Positions 23,449-33,650 of a stretch of 64,000 bases of DNA are shown here, piece by piece. The notes under the pieces are model-generated. The model was not told the origin of the DNA, made no database searches, and worked only from the letters and a program-made list of their open reading frames with translations. The stretch comes from Rheinheimera texasensis DSM 17496. Its GTDB lineage: Bacteria; Pseudomonadota; Gammaproteobacteria; Enterobacterales; Alteromonadaceae. The DNA lies in the NCBI RefSeq assembly GCF_000711985.1, contig NZ_KL544005.1, forward strand, positions 509,970 to 573,969, given 5' to 3'. Within the stretch, counting starts at the first letter, position 1, and every line of letters begins with the position of its first letter. A program made the position numbers and the translations under genes.

Positions 23449-23514
23449 TGGCGCTGTTCAAATAAACTGCGCCAAAATATCTAGCAAAATGGCGCAGTTC
23501 AAAAAACTGCGCCA
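23449..23514. promoter_or_regulatory. Tandem palindromes before the Fic gene, probable operators
   Basis: Two copies of the palindrome TGGCGCAGTT-N5/6-AACTGCGCCA, an imperfect one at 23449-23474 and a perfect one at 23490-23514, with a further half (TGGCGCCA) at 23518. They lie directly before a protein with an N-terminal helix-turn-helix, so autoregulation is a reasonable inference. Confidence 0.5.
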
Positions 23515-23516
23515 TA

Positions 23517-24914
23517 ATGGCGCCAAATCACTTATCCCGCGCTTCAATGATGACAGCAACCACGCAAGAAATACTCAAGAGCATCCAACTCGCGACAAAT
23601 GGTATAACGCTGGCCGAATTACTGAGTCAGCACCCAACGCTGGCCAGGCGCACGGCTCAAAGATATATCTCTGAATTAATCAACCAGCGAAGCATCACCG
23701 CGATTGGTGAAGGTCGCGCCAGACGGTATTTTTCGTTGCAGCGAAATCAGCAACCACTTCACCGAGATACAGACCGGTTCCCTGCTTTAATTCCCGTATC
23801 AGCGGATAGTTTGGACATTTTGGCTTATATCGACCAGCCACCAGAGGCACGCATCCCGGTCGGTTATCAAAACGATTTCATTGACTCATATCAGCCAAAT
23901 AAAGATGCGTATTTATCGGATTCGTTACGACGGCAATTACACAAAATCGGTAAAACCACCGAACAATCACAACCTGCCGGAACTTACAGCAGAGCCATCC
24001 TTAACCGGTTATTGATTGATTTATCCTGGGCATCAAGCCACTTGGAGGGGAATACATATTCTAGGCTCGATACCCTGCAGCTGATTGAAAATGGCAAAGT
24101 CGCGCCAGGCAAAGCTGCAATCGAAACCCAGATGATCCTCAATCACAAAACCGCGATTGAGCTACTGGTGGAAAACATCGATACCGCTGAGCTGAACCGA
24201 TATACCCTGATGAACTTGCACAGCGCCTTGGCAGAAAACCTGCTGCCCAATCCGGCAGATGAGGGGCGGATCAGACAACATGCCGTTGATATCGGTAAAA
24301 GTGTTTACCGGCCAATTTCAACGCCACAAATGCTTGAGCAACAATTCGATGTGCTGCTTGGCAAAGCCAACCAAATTATCGATCCGTTTGAGCAATCTTT
24401 TTTTATGATGGTCCACCTACCCTATCTGCAGCCGTTTGCTGATATGAACAAACGGACCTCCCGACTCGCGGCAAATTTACCATTGTTTCGTGCCAACCTG
24501 TGCCCGCTGACATTTTTGGATGTCCCGGAACAAGCTTATAGCAGAGCCACTTTAGGCGTATATGAAATGACCCGGGTGGAATTGCTGCGTGATCTTTATG
24601 TATGGGCCTATGAGCGATCAGCACAAGAGTACTTAGCAATCAGGCAAGAATTAGCAGAGCCAGACCCGCTCCGGCTTTTGTGGCGTGAACTGGTTAAAAA
24701 AACCATTCGGCAAATAGTCACCACGCCAACCGCTGACGCAATGGGAATTATCGCCGGCATGCTCAACACCACAGTACCCGAACCGCAGCAAGGGCCGGTA
24801 AAGGCCCTGATTGTTGAAGAGTTGCGCCGGATTCATGAAGGCGTTTTGGCTCGCTATGGCTTGCGCCCATCAGAATTTGAAGCCTGGAAAGCGGCTCAGG
24901 CAAAATTAGCTTAG
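23517..24914 (+). CDS. Fic-family protein with N-terminal HTH and a non-canonical active-site motif
   Basis: 465 residues if the ATG at 23517 is used; ATGs at 23547 and 23550 are alternatives, and none has a good ribosome site. Residues 15-72 resemble a winged helix-turn-helix (TLARRTAQRYISELINQRSI). An inhibitory-helix motif S/T-x-x-x-E-G-N occurs as SSHLEGN (Ser173-Asn179). The Fic motif, normally HPFxxGNGRxxR, reads QPFADMNKRTSR at 305-316: the catalytic His is Gln and both loop glycines are replaced. Fic enzymes with the usual motif transfer AMP to target proteins; this variant probably cannot do so in the standard way and may be a regulator. It lies next to a tRNA-derived att-like site, which suggests acquisition by transfer. 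Confidence 0.8.
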   Translation: MAPNHLSRASMMTATTQEILKSIQLATNGITLAELLSQHPTLARRTAQRYISELINQRSITAIGEGRARRYFSLQRNQQPLHRDTDRFPALIPVSADSLDILAYIDQPPEARIPVGYQNDFIDSYQPNKDAYLSDSLRRQLHKIGKTTEQSQPAGTYSRAILNRLLIDLSWASSHLEGNTYSRLDTLQLIENGKVAPGKAAIETQMILNHKTAIELLVENIDTAELNRYTLMNLHSALAENLLPNPADEGRIRQHAVDIGKSVYRPISTPQMLEQQFDVLLGKANQIIDPFEQSFFMMVHLPYLQPFADMNKRTSRLAANLPLFRANLCPLTFLDVPEQAYSRATLGVYEMTRVELLRDLYVWAYERSAQEYLAIRQELAEPDPLRLLWRELVKKTIRQIVTTPTADAMGIIAGMLNTTVPEPQQGPVKALIVEELRRIHEGVLARYGLRPSEFEAWKAAQAKLA

Positions 24915-24929
24915 AGTGAAAAAATTGGG

Positions 24930-26906
24930 CTAGTGAAGCTTGAATTTTGCTACAGTAGCATTCATTTGCTCAGCTAATGCAGCAAGCTGCTCACTGTTTT
25001 CAGCATTTTGCTGTGCCGCCTCGCTTGTATCTTCTGCTACCAAGTTGATGCTAATAATTTTTTGGTTGATATCTTCGGCAACGACTGCTTGTTGCTCTGA
25101 CGCTGAAGCGATTTGTGTATTTTTGTCGTTGATGGCCTGGATGTTCAAAAGCACCGCATCCAGCGTCTGACCGACGGTTTCAATTCGACTATTTCCCTCT
25201 GATGCCTTACCTTGGCTTTTTGTGATGGCGTCCGCAGCTTGCTGAGATCCACTTTGAAAGGCGGAGATCATATGTTGGATATCTTTGGTTGACGCAGCTG
25301 TACGACTTGCCAGAGCCCTCACTTCATCTGCCACCACTGCAAAGCCTCTGCCCTGTTCACCAGCGCGAGCTGCTTCGATCGCGGCATTCAACGCGAGTAA
25401 GTTGGTCTGTTCTGCGATACTGTTGATAACATCGAGCACTGCTGTAATTTCATTGCTTTTGCTTTTAAGTAACTCAATCACTTGGGCTGTTGCGCTTACT
25501 TCTTGGGATAACTCACCAATCAAAGCGATTGTTTGCAACAATTGCTGCTGACCCTGCGCTGCATTTTTCTGCACAAGTTCGGAAAGCTCTGCGGCTTCGG
25601 TCGTTGACAGAGCAACGTCACGAACCGTAGTGCTCATCTCATGCATAGCGGTCGCTGCGAGTTCCGTATCCTGTTGTTGACGTTGGATCCCTTTAAAGGT
25701 CTGCGCTGTTACGACTGAAGATTCTTCGGCAGCTGCAGCTAATTGAGCAGACGCACTACTGAGTCCACCAATCACTTTTTGCAACTGCGTTACTAACGAT
25801 GCTGTAGCCCGGGATATATTGCCAAACTCATCATCTCCGGCACCCGCAGTGATTTGATGGGTATCCATGGTTAAATCACCTGCAGCCACAGCCGCCAGCG
25901 TTTGTTCTATCGTCGTTACAGCGTTGGTCATAGAGTGAATCATTTTGCGAATGACAATTACGGTGACAATACTGAGCAAGCTCAATAATACAGCCAAAAA
26001 AATCAGTTGATTGAGCGCAGTGTGCTTTAACTCAGAAGCCTCTGCAGCAAGCTCATCAGACAAAACTTTCTCGAACTCTGTTAGTTTAGTAATTCGTGCA
26101 GTAGCCAGGTCAAACCAAGTTGCATCATCAATTGAAAATTCTGTCGCGGTTGCTGTGGCAAAGGCTTGCTGATGAATCTCGGCTACTTTACGAAACTCCG
26201 AGAGTAACTGCATATCATCCCAGCGTTTTTTCTGTGCTGGTGTGAGCATGCCAGACATACCTTCAGCATAAGCATGATAAGCCCCCAGATTGTTGGCAAA
26301 AGTAGTCAGCGTTTGCTCGGTAAAACGGCTCTGACTAAACACTATGCCCAAAATTGCGCGCTCCCGTCCGGCTCTTTCTTTCGTTTCAATAAGTTTATTC
26401 AACGTGGCCAGTCTTCGGCTCAACCCTAAATGCGCCAGTTGAAGCTCAGCTTGGTGATCTTTAGCGATGAGATCTGCGATCAATTTAGTGTAACGCGCAG
26501 CAGATACTGCACTCTCCATTGAAAGCCCGTCAATCTTTGTCCTGAGTTCATCTACTTCAGCCTGAATGGCTGCAAATTCTGTTAAAGCAATTGATCTTAC
26601 CAAGCTCAGAGCGTCGTTTGTTTTGTTTCGTAGCCCAGATAACCGGTCTTTAAAGCGCGCTCCTTTGCTTGCGAGAACTACACCACTTGCACCTCGCTCA
26701 GCCTGTAATGCTCCGATCAATTGACTTATTTTAACGGAATGACTGACGGTCGTTTCAACCTGCTGTGCGATACTGTAGTTTCCCACATCCATCAAAATAC
26801 GATTGAGTGCCAAACCAAGTAGAGTCAGAACCGGCAGCGTCAGTAACAAGAGAAGTTTGGATTTGACTGTAAGATTGCGGATTTCCATCGTCGTGATAGG
26901 CCTCAT
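24930..26906 (-). CDS. Methyl-accepting chemotaxis protein with a nitrate/nitrite-sensing (NIT) domain
   Basis: 658 residues from the ATG at 26906, which has AGGG 6 bases upstream. A membrane helix (about 14-34), then an extracytoplasmic helical domain with [19 protein letters not shown], the hallmark of NIT domains, a second helix (about 296-318), a HAMP segment and the cytoplasmic signalling hairpin whose tip is [20 protein letters not shown]. It should steer swimming in response to nitrate or nitrite through CheA and CheW. Located beside narX and the nitrate reductase operon, which supports the ligand assignment. Confidence 0.88.
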   Translation of the reverse strand: MRPITTMEIRNLTVKSKLLLLLTLPVLTLLGLALNRILMDVGNYSIAQQVETTVSHSVKISQLIGALQAERGASGVVLASKGARFKDRLSGLRNKTNDALSLVRSIALTEFAAIQAEVDELRTKIDGLSMESAVSAARYTKLIADLIAKDHQAELQLAHLGLSRRLATLNKLIETKERAGRERAILGIVFSQSRFTEQTLTTFANNLGAYHAYAEGMSGMLTPAQKKRWDDMQLLSEFRKVAEIHQQAFATATATEFSIDDATWFDLATARITKLTEFEKVLSDELAAEASELKHTALNQLIFLAVLLSLLSIVTVIVIRKMIHSMTNAVTTIEQTLAAVAAGDLTMDTHQITAGAGDDEFGNISRATASLVTQLQKVIGGLSSASAQLAAAAEESSVVTAQTFKGIQRQQQDTELAATAMHEMSTTVRDVALSTTEAAELSELVQKNAAQGQQQLLQTIALIGELSQEVSATAQVIELLKSKSNEITAVLDVINSIAEQTNLLALNAAIEAARAGEQGRGFAVVADEVRALASRTAASTKDIQHMISAFQSGSQQAADAITKSQGKASEGNSRIETVGQTLDAVLLNIQAINDKNTQIASASEQQAVVAEDINQKIISINLVAEDTSEAAQQNAENSEQLAALAEQMNATVAKFKLH

Positions 26907-27092
26907 ATTTTTCCCTGATAGAAACAACATAGGAGACACTCGAAAAAAGGCAAACAACTACCACTTTCGGATTAGACCTTGATTTAACTACCTAGAAAGA
27001 GCGATTAAATGCCGCGTTAATGAGCTGTTTGTCACTTGAGGTGTATGATTGTTAAAGCAGATAAAACTATAAGTCAGCTGGTATCCAAGCAA

Positions 27093-27374
27093 TTAAACTC
27101 GTTCCCGAAGCAAATTATTACGTAACAACGCGCGCCGGACACCCAAACACATTTTGCCAAATCGGCGGATCTCATCAAATTTAGGACTTACACCACGCTT
27201 CATTGCACTCTCCCAATAACAGATCTCGCTATCAACCATCTCGAGTAGCTTTTTCGGGCAACCGGCACAATCTGTATTTGCACCACAGATAAAGGTGCTC
27301 GGCTCATACAACGGAAATTCAGCTTTAACCTGCGCGATAATCTCGCGCATCGCAGTCATTCGATCCGGCTTCAT
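27093..27374 (-). CDS. Small cysteine-containing protein, function unknown
   Basis: 93 residues from the ATG at 27374 (a TTG at 27380 is also open). Five cysteines, with the arrangement CGANTDCAGCP at about 30-40 and single Cys in EICYWES and KMCLGVRR, could bind zinc or an iron-sulfur cluster. The start is 2 bases after the stop of the preceding small gene, so both are co-transcribed. Not recognised as a known family; its position between narX and a nitrate chemoreceptor suggests a link to nitrate or redox sensing, but this is only context. Confidence 0.6.
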   Translation of the reverse strand: MKPDRMTAMREIIAQVKAEFPLYEPSTFICGANTDCAGCPKKLLEMVDSEICYWESAMKRGVSPKFDEIRRFGKMCLGVRRALLRNNLLRERV

Positions 27375-27376
27375 TC

Positions 27377-27673
27377 TCAAAGCTCATTCGCAATATCGGG
27401 AGTATGAGGGGGCTTGGGCAGCGATTTTGTGGCGGCATACCCTTCTGCTATTTCCTGCTCCATCAGCTCCTGAAAAAACAGCAGGTGCTGATTTAGGTTA
27501 AGAATAGAATCAAGCAATTGCTGTTGAATGTTTAGCATTTTTCTTTCAGTTGAATATTCAACCGGATGCCTCTGTCTATTTTCATCCAGCGGGTATGAGT
27601 CATTTGGGGATGTTACCTGCTGTTCAATCCTATCTAAACAGCTTCCAGAAATTTGCTTATCGTGTTTAGTCAC
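27377..27673 (-). CDS. Small hypothetical protein with helical C-terminal part
   Basis: 98 residues from a GTG at 27673, or 53 from the ATG at 27538 (MLNIQQQLLDSIL), which gives a shorter, mostly helical protein with a Leu/Gln-rich probable coiled coil. Neither start has a convincing ribosome site. Directly upstream of, and coupled to, the cysteine-containing gene, and downstream of narX in the same direction. No family recognised. The N-terminal half is low in recognisable structure, so the shorter form is possible. Confidence 0.45.
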   Translation of the reverse strand: MTKHDKQISGSCLDRIEQQVTSPNDSYPLDENRQRHPVEYSTERKMLNIQQQLLDSILNLNQHLLFFQELMEQEIAEGYAATKSLPKPPHTPDIANEL

Positions 27674-27685
27674 GTTGCAGTCACG

Positions 27686-27715
27686 ACTTCATGATTAGTA
27701 TTTGAATCATGAAGT
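27686..27715. repeat. Hairpin after narX
   Basis: ACTTCATGATT (27686-27696) and AATCATGAAGT (27705-27715) form a perfect 11-bp stem with an eight-base loop, between the narX stop and the next gene. No U-tract on the minus strand, so its role as terminator or regulatory site is open. Confidence 0.5.
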
Positions 27716-27761
27716 CCGCAGCTCTTTATGCCAATTAACCAAAGGAGGTAGTTCCATTTTA

Positions 27762-29564
27762 TTATGCAGGTACTCTCTGCGCTAAATACTCTGGGTAGAA
27801 TCTAAAATATACGCCGGTGCCGCCTGCTTTACGACGTTCTATCCGTAATTCGCCGTGGAGCTGCCGGCTGCGTTCCTGCATTATGGCGAGACCGTAATGA
27901 TTGAGCTTTTCGGCTTTATCAGGAATCCCGATGCCGTTATCCTCAACACAAAGCTCTATCCACTTATCAGGGTGCTGTTTCAGTCCGACCAATACCTCAG
28001 TGCCCCTACTATGGTGTGCCGCGTTCTGACTGGCCTCCCGCACAATTTGCAGTAAATGAATTTCTTCTTGTGGTGATAACGGAATGTTTGCTAACTGATA
28101 GTCGACTCGAAACCGCATTCCAGACTGTTCAGCCAGCACAACAACCGCTTGCTGCAACGCAGCTTCGACACCGCCACCATCCACTTTTAGTCGGAACGTG
28201 GTCAATAGTTCACGCAGTTGCCGATAAGCACTATCAAGGCCCTGTTTCAGTTCGTCCGTAATGTCCTGCAATAGGTCGGGTCGTTGTTTTTCAATGGCTT
28301 TATTAAGCCTTGTCACCTGAATTTTCAGATATGATAAGGCCTGCGCAAGAGAGTCATGCAGCTCACGGGCAATAACGGTTCGTTCTTGCATCAATACCAA
28401 CCGACGGCCCTGCTCCTGCTCTTGCTTTAAACTCAGTGCTATCGCTATATGACCTGCAACACTGCGGAATAACTGTAGCTGCCAATCGCTCAGAGATTCA
28501 GTACTGTGGGTGCGAACAACTAAAACACCATGATGATTTGCTTCACGCTGCACCTGAAAACGGTATACCCAGCCAGTATTATCAATCTGACCACTGTCAC
28601 TCGCTGATGTACAATCTCCACAGCTAGAACGTCCACATTCTTCATGGTTGGTATCAGGCAGGATTTGTAAATAAGGCCGGTTGCCCTGCTCTGTAAGTAG
28701 ACACAGCTCAATATCCTCAACCGAAACAACGTGCTGCAATTGCTGTACTATGGTATCGAGTCTGTTGCGATCGACAGTTTCAACAGTCAGGTCCCGCACC
28801 ATATCGTATAAAAACTGCAGTTTCGTATTAGAAATTTGCAACGCCTGAGTTTGAGCATCCACCCGTTTTTGCAAGGTGCCATACATAGACGCAATCGCAT
28901 CTGACATTTTATTCAGCGTTTGCGCCAAAACCCCCAGTTCATCCTGTTCCTGTGGCTGGACCCGGCAAGTAAAGTCACCTTGACCAATCCGATGTGCTGC
29001 CCGGGTTAATTCACTAAGAGGTTGTTCAACCCTATTGCGTAACCAATGCAGGACCACAGCTGCGAGAAATACTGTGGTAAAAAGCGCGAAGATTTGCACG
29101 ATGCGCAACAGACGAACCTTGTGTTCAGCGTCCTGCTGAATGGTGCTGACTAATACTTCAATCTCATTGACTTGGCGCTGTGCGCGCGCAAACCGCTCAG
29201 CCGCTGACAGCGTCAACAATTCCTGATCCAGCAACAACCAATTCTGCCGCGCTTTGACGAATTGCAAGTTCAGCTGGGTATTACTGGTTTTCATATGACT
29301 GAACACCGGATGCTGCCAGCTCTGCTGCAGCTTCTCCCGCGATGCCTGAAAATCTGCACCCGATGATTGTTCACTTAACATCACGACTTTAAATGTCTGC
29401 ATCCTGAGCGACCCGGCAACGTTAATTGCTAATGCATCACTGTCCGCCCGTTCTGACAGCCAATAAGAAATAATCATAGTGCCGAGAGCTAAAGTGACGA
29501 TGATGCCTAGCGCAATGCCAATACGACTGACAATTGAAGACTGTTGCTTCAACAATGGTTTCAT
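27762..29564 (-). CDS. narX: Nitrate/nitrite sensor histidine kinase NarX
   Basis: 600 residues from the ATG at 29564 (a GTG at 29579 is also open; AGGTGG lies 11 bases before the ATG). Helix 1 (about 16-35) is followed by the P-box INVAGSLRMQTFK (47-59), which binds nitrate and nitrite at the outer face of the membrane. A second helix (about 155-173), a HAMP domain, a central cysteine cluster (CGRSSCGDC, 310-318), the dimerisation/phosphoacceptor segment VIARELHDSLAQAL with His403, and a HATPase domain (NAAHHS, EDNGIGIPD, GTGVYFRF) complete a NarX architecture. No narL lies next to it, so its response regulator must be encoded elsewhere. Divergent from narGHJI. Confidence 0.93.
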   Translation of the reverse strand: MKPLLKQQSSIVSRIGIALGIIVTLALGTMIISYWLSERADSDALAINVAGSLRMQTFKVVMLSEQSSGADFQASREKLQQSWQHPVFSHMKTSNTQLNLQFVKARQNWLLLDQELLTLSAAERFARAQRQVNEIEVLVSTIQQDAEHKVRLLRIVQIFALFTTVFLAAVVLHWLRNRVEQPLSELTRAAHRIGQGDFTCRVQPQEQDELGVLAQTLNKMSDAIASMYGTLQKRVDAQTQALQISNTKLQFLYDMVRDLTVETVDRNRLDTIVQQLQHVVSVEDIELCLLTEQGNRPYLQILPDTNHEECGRSSCGDCTSASDSGQIDNTGWVYRFQVQREANHHGVLVVRTHSTESLSDWQLQLFRSVAGHIAIALSLKQEQEQGRRLVLMQERTVIARELHDSLAQALSYLKIQVTRLNKAIEKQRPDLLQDITDELKQGLDSAYRQLRELLTTFRLKVDGGGVEAALQQAVVVLAEQSGMRFRVDYQLANIPLSPQEEIHLLQIVREASQNAAHHSRGTEVLVGLKQHPDKWIELCVEDNGIGIPDKAEKLNHYGLAIMQERSRQLHGELRIERRKAGGTGVYFRFYPEYLAQRVPA

Positions 29565-29892
29565 AGCTAGCAGACCCACCTGTTGTGCTGATACCCCATC
29601 TTACCTGTTTCGCTAGCTAATTTCAGGAGCTACTCCTTTTGCGCTCAGTCTCTTAGCGATGGGTGTAATCAAGCAAAGAAAAATCAATTAATTCCATTAT
29701 TTTCATACAGATAAGCATTTAAAGCCATTACCTACTAGGTGGTACTTTTCAGCGTTTGTACCTTTTTACGCTCCGTGGATTGCTTGCGCCAAATCAATCA
29801 TGATTCGCCATGCGCAATCCAGACTACTGGCAAGTTCAGCATCGCAGTCTGGTGCCCCACACCGCACCAGATTGGCAAGCAGGAGTAATATA
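29565..29892. promoter_or_regulatory. Divergent narX/narG control region
   Basis: 328 bases without a gene. A NarL/NarP-like 7-2-7 site at 29729-29744 (TACCTACTAGGTGGTA, 12-13 of 16 consensus positions), a single perfect heptamer TACTCCT at 29631-29637, and an FNR-like half-conserved box at 29784-29797 (TTGCGCCAAATCAA, 8 of 10). If FNR sits near -41, transcription would start about 29832 and the NarL site would be near -95, which resembles the E. coli narG promoter layout. Confidence 0.5.
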
Positions 29893-32800
29893 ATGAGTCA
29901 CTTGCTCGACAAACTGCGTTTTTTTAAAACGCGCAGCACCCCCTTCGCCGAAGGGCATGGCATCACCACCAATCAGGACAGAACCTGGGAACAGGGTTAC
30001 CGGCAGCGCTGGCAACATGACAAGATTGTCCGTTCCACCCACGGCGTCAACTGTACCGGTTCCTGTAGCTGGAAAATTTATGTCAAAGACGGCCTGGTGA
30101 CCTGGGAAACCCAGCAAACCGACTATCCGCGCACCAGACCGGATTTACCCAATCACGAACCCCGCGGCTGTCCGCGCGGCGCCAGTTATTCCTGGTATAT
30201 CTACAGCGCCAACCGGTTGAAATACCCGAAAGTGCGCCAGCATCTGATGAAACTGTGGCGCGAAGCCAAAGCGGTGCATCAGGACCCGGTGTTAGCCTGG
30301 CAGTCGATTGTCTCTGATCCGGTCAAAGCCAAAAGCTACAAAGAACGCCGTGGTTTAGGTGGTTTTATCCGCGCCAGCTGGGATGAAGTCAATGAACTCA
30401 TCGCTGCGGCCAATATCTACACCACCAAGCAACATGGCCCGGACCGCGTCACGGGCTTCTCGCCCATTCCGGCGATGTCGATGGTGTCTTACGCCGCCGG
30501 CGCACGTTACTTGTCGCTGATTGGTGGCAACTGCTTAAGTTTCTATGACTGGTACTGTGATTTACCGCCGTCTTCGCCGCAAGTCTGGGGCGAGCAAACC
30601 GACGTGCCGGAATCAGCTGACTGGTACAACTCGAATTACATTATTGTCTGGGGCTCAAACGTGCCGCAAACGCGCACACCAGACGCGCATTTTTTATCTG
30701 AAGTACGCTACAAAGGTACCAAAACCTGTGTCATCACCTCGGATTATTCCGAAGCCTCCAAATTCGGTGACACCTGGCTGGCGCCAAAACAAGGTACAGA
30801 CGCGGCACTGGCGATGGCCTTTGGCCATGTCATTTTAAAAGAATTCCATGTCGACAGCCCCAGCAGCTATTTCACCGACTACGTGCGGCGTTACACCGAT
30901 ATGCCGATGTTAGTCCTGCTGGAAGAACATGACGGCAAGCTGACGCAAGGCCGCTTCCTGCGCGCCGCTGATCTGGTCGACAACCTCGGTGAAGCCAATA
31001 ACCCGGACTGGAAAACTATCGGCGTGAAACAAGATGGCAGCCTGACCAGTCCAAACGGTGCTATCGGTTATCGCTGGGGCCAGAACACCAATCAGGTGGG
31101 TAAATGGAACCTGGAACAAAAAGACAAAGACGGCGATATCGAGCTGAAACTGTCGTTAATTGACGCGCATGACAGCATCGCTGAAGTCGCCTTCCCGTAT
31201 TTTGGCGGTGCGCCGCACGAGTACAAATACTTCCAGCACACTGAACACGACGAAGTACAAATCCGCCGTATTCCGGTGCGTAAAGTTCAGCTCAAAGATG
31301 GCACTGAAGCTTTAGTCGCCACTGTCTATGACCTGACGCTGGCGCATTATGGTGTCGATAACGGCACGGCTTTTGGCCTCACCGACCCGAATCGCGCGCA
31401 GTCATATGCCGACAACGTGCCTTATACCCCGGCCTGGCAACAAGCCATTACCGGTGTCGAACCAGAAGCGCTGATCCGGGTTGCCCGTGAGTTTGCCCGC
31501 AACGCCGACAAAACCCGTGGCCGCTCTATGGTCATCGTCGGGGCTGCACTGAACCACTGGTATCACATGGACATGAACTACCGTGGCCTCATCAATATGC
31601 TGATGATGTGCGGCTGTATCGGTCAAAGCGGCGGCGGCTGGGCGCATTATGTCGGTCAGGAAAAACTGCGGCCACAAACCGGCTGGGCCCCGCTGGCCTT
31701 TGCGCTGGACTGGCAAAAACCACCACGTCATATGAACGGCACCTCGTTTTTCTATAACCATGCCAGCCAATGGCGGTATGAAAAACTCGATATGGCTGAA
31801 GTGGTGTCGCCACTTGCCAATAAAGAAAAATGGACCGGTTCTATTATAGACTTTAACAGCCGTGCCGAACGCATGGGCTGGTTACCTTCTGCGCCGCAGC
31901 TTGGCACCAACCCGCTGCATTTAGTCAGCAAAGCCAAAGCGGCTGGCCTCGATGTCAAAGACTATGTGGTGAACGAGCTGAAAAACGGCAGCCTGAAATT
32001 TGCCTGTCAGGAGCCGGAAAATCCACAAAACTTCCCGCGTAATATGTTTATCTGGCGCTCCAACCTGCTGGGCTCGAGCGGTAAAGGCCATGAATATATG
32101 CTGCGGCATTTACTCGGCACCAAACATGGTTTGCTCGGGAAAGACTTAGGCGGATTTGGCGGCAAAAAACCAGAAGACGTGCAGTGGTCCGACAACGCCG
32201 CTGAAGGCAAAGTCGATTTGTGGGTGACGTTAGATTTCCGTATGTCAACCACTTGTCTGTATTCCGACATCGTATTGCCAACCGCCACCTGGTATGAAAA
32301 AGACGACATGAATACCTCGGACATGCATCCGTTTATTCATCCGTTGTCCGCCGCCATCGACCCGGTATGGGAAGCCCGCAGCGACTGGGAAATTTTTAAA
32401 GGCATCGCCAAAGAATTCTCCCGCCTCTGTCCGGGCCATTTAGGTGTTGAAACCGATTTGGTCACCACGCCGATGCACCACGACACCCCGGCCGAACTGG
32501 CCCAGCCTTATGGCGTCAAAGCCTGGTGGAAAGGGGAATGTGAAGCCATCCCTGGCCTGACCATGCCGCACCTGAACGTGGTCGAGCGTGATTATCCCAA
32601 TACTTATCAGCGCTTTACCTCACTTGGGCCATTGCTGGAAAAAGCCGGCAACGGCGGTAAAGGCATCAGCTGGGATACCAAAAATGAGGTTCATTTCCTC
32701 AAAGAGCTAAACCGCACGCACACCGCCGAAGGCGTCAACAAAGGCCTGGCGCGGATTGACAGTGCCATTGACGCCTGCGAAGTGATTTTAAGCCTGGCGC

Positions 32801-33633
32801 CGGAAACCAATGGTCAGGTTGCCGTCAAAGCCTGGGCGGCTTTATCGAAAATTACCGGCCGCGATCACCGTCATCTGGCGCTCAACAAAGAAGACGAAAA
32901 AATTCGCTGGCGCGATATCGTGGCGCAGCCGCGTAAGATCATCTCCTCGCCAACCTGGTCAGGTCTGGAAGACGAGCATGTGTCCTACAACGCCGGCTAT
33001 ACCAACGTACACGAGCTTATTCCGTGGCGCACCATCACCGGCCGCCAGCAGTTTTATCAGGATCACGAATGGATGCGCGATTTTGGTGAGCAGCAATGTG
33101 CCTACAAGCCACCGATCAACTTAAAAACCGTGGCGCCGGTGCTGCATAAAAAACCGAATGGCAACAAAGAAATCGTACTGAACTGGATCACGCCACACCA
33201 AAAATGGGGCATCCACAGTACCTATTCCGACAACTTGCTGATGCTGACCTTGTCGCGAGGCGGCCCTATTGTCTGGCTCAGCGAGCTGGACGCCAAAGCG
33301 GCTGGCATCGAAGACAACGACTGGATTGAAATTTTTAACGTCAACGGCGCTATTGCTGCCCGCGCCGTGGTGTCGCAGCGCGTGCCGGAAGGCATGAGCA
33401 TGATGTACCACGCTCAGGAACGCATCGTGAACGTGCCAGGCGCTGAAACCACCGGCACCCGTGGCGGTATTCACAATTCGGTGACCCGTGCTGTGATGAA
33501 ACCAACACACATGATCGGCGGTTATGCCCAGCAAGCCTACGGCTTTAACTATTACGGCACCGTCGGCTGTAACCGCGACGAATTCGTCATCGTGCGCAAG
33601 ATGAGCAACGTCGACTGGTTAGACACCAAATAA
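29893..33633 (+). CDS. narG: Respiratory nitrate reductase, alpha (molybdenum) subunit
   Basis: 1246 residues from the ATG at 29893 (AGGAG 7 bases before); E. coli NarG has 1247. An upstream in-frame start at 29800 has no ribosome site. It reduces nitrate to nitrite at a bis-molybdopterin guanine dinucleotide centre on the cytoplasmic face. The FS0 4Fe-4S ligands appear as STHGVNCTGSC (His in the first position) and RGCPRG; the Mo-ligand aspartate lies in QTRTPDAHF. No twin-arginine signal, in line with the cytoplasmic NarG type. First gene of narGHJI-ppiC. Confidence 0.98.
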   Translation: MSHLLDKLRFFKTRSTPFAEGHGITTNQDRTWEQGYRQRWQHDKIVRSTHGVNCTGSCSWKIYVKDGLVTWETQQTDYPRTRPDLPNHEPRGCPRGASYSWYIYSANRLKYPKVRQHLMKLWREAKAVHQDPVLAWQSIVSDPVKAKSYKERRGLGGFIRASWDEVNELIAAANIYTTKQHGPDRVTGFSPIPAMSMVSYAAGARYLSLIGGNCLSFYDWYCDLPPSSPQVWGEQTDVPESADWYNSNYIIVWGSNVPQTRTPDAHFLSEVRYKGTKTCVITSDYSEASKFGDTWLAPKQGTDAALAMAFGHVILKEFHVDSPSSYFTDYVRRYTDMPMLVLLEEHDGKLTQGRFLRAADLVDNLGEANNPDWKTIGVKQDGSLTSPNGAIGYRWGQNTNQVGKWNLEQKDKDGDIELKLSLIDAHDSIAEVAFPYFGGAPHEYKYFQHTEHDEVQIRRIPVRKVQLKDGTEALVATVYDLTLAHYGVDNGTAFGLTDPNRAQSYADNVPYTPAWQQAITGVEPEALIRVAREFARNADKTRGRSMVIVGAALNHWYHMDMNYRGLINMLMMCGCIGQSGGGWAHYVGQEKLRPQTGWAPLAFALDWQKPPRHMNGTSFFYNHASQWRYEKLDMAEVVSPLANKEKWTGSIIDFNSRAERMGWLPSAPQLGTNPLHLVSKAKAAGLDVKDYVVNELKNGSLKFACQEPENPQNFPRNMFIWRSNLLGSSGKGHEYMLRHLLGTKHGLLGKDLGGFGGKKPEDVQWSDNAAEGKVDLWVTLDFRMSTTCLYSDIVLPTATWYEKDDMNTSDMHPFIHPLSAAIDPVWEARSDWEIFKGIAKEFSRLCPGHLGVETDLVTTPMHHDTPAELAQPYGVKAWWKGECEAIPGLTMPHLNVVERDYPNTYQRFTSLGPLLEKAGNGGKGISWDTKNEVHFLKELNRTHTAEGVNKGLARIDSAIDACEVILSLAPETNGQVAVKAWAALSKITGRDHRHLALNKEDEKIRWRDIVAQPRKIISSPTWSGLEDEHVSYNAGYTNVHELIPWRTITGRQQFYQDHEWMRDFGEQQCAYKPPINLKTVAPVLHKKPNGNKEIVLNWITPHQKWGIHSTYSDNLLMLTLSRGGPIVWLSELDAKAAGIEDNDWIEIFNVNGAIAARAVVSQRVPEGMSMMYHAQERIVNVPGAETTGTRGGIHNSVTRAVMKPTHMIGGYAQQAYGFNYYGTVGCNRDEFVIVRKMSNVDWLDTK

Positions 33634-33650
33634 GCTTGGAGTAGCAATTT

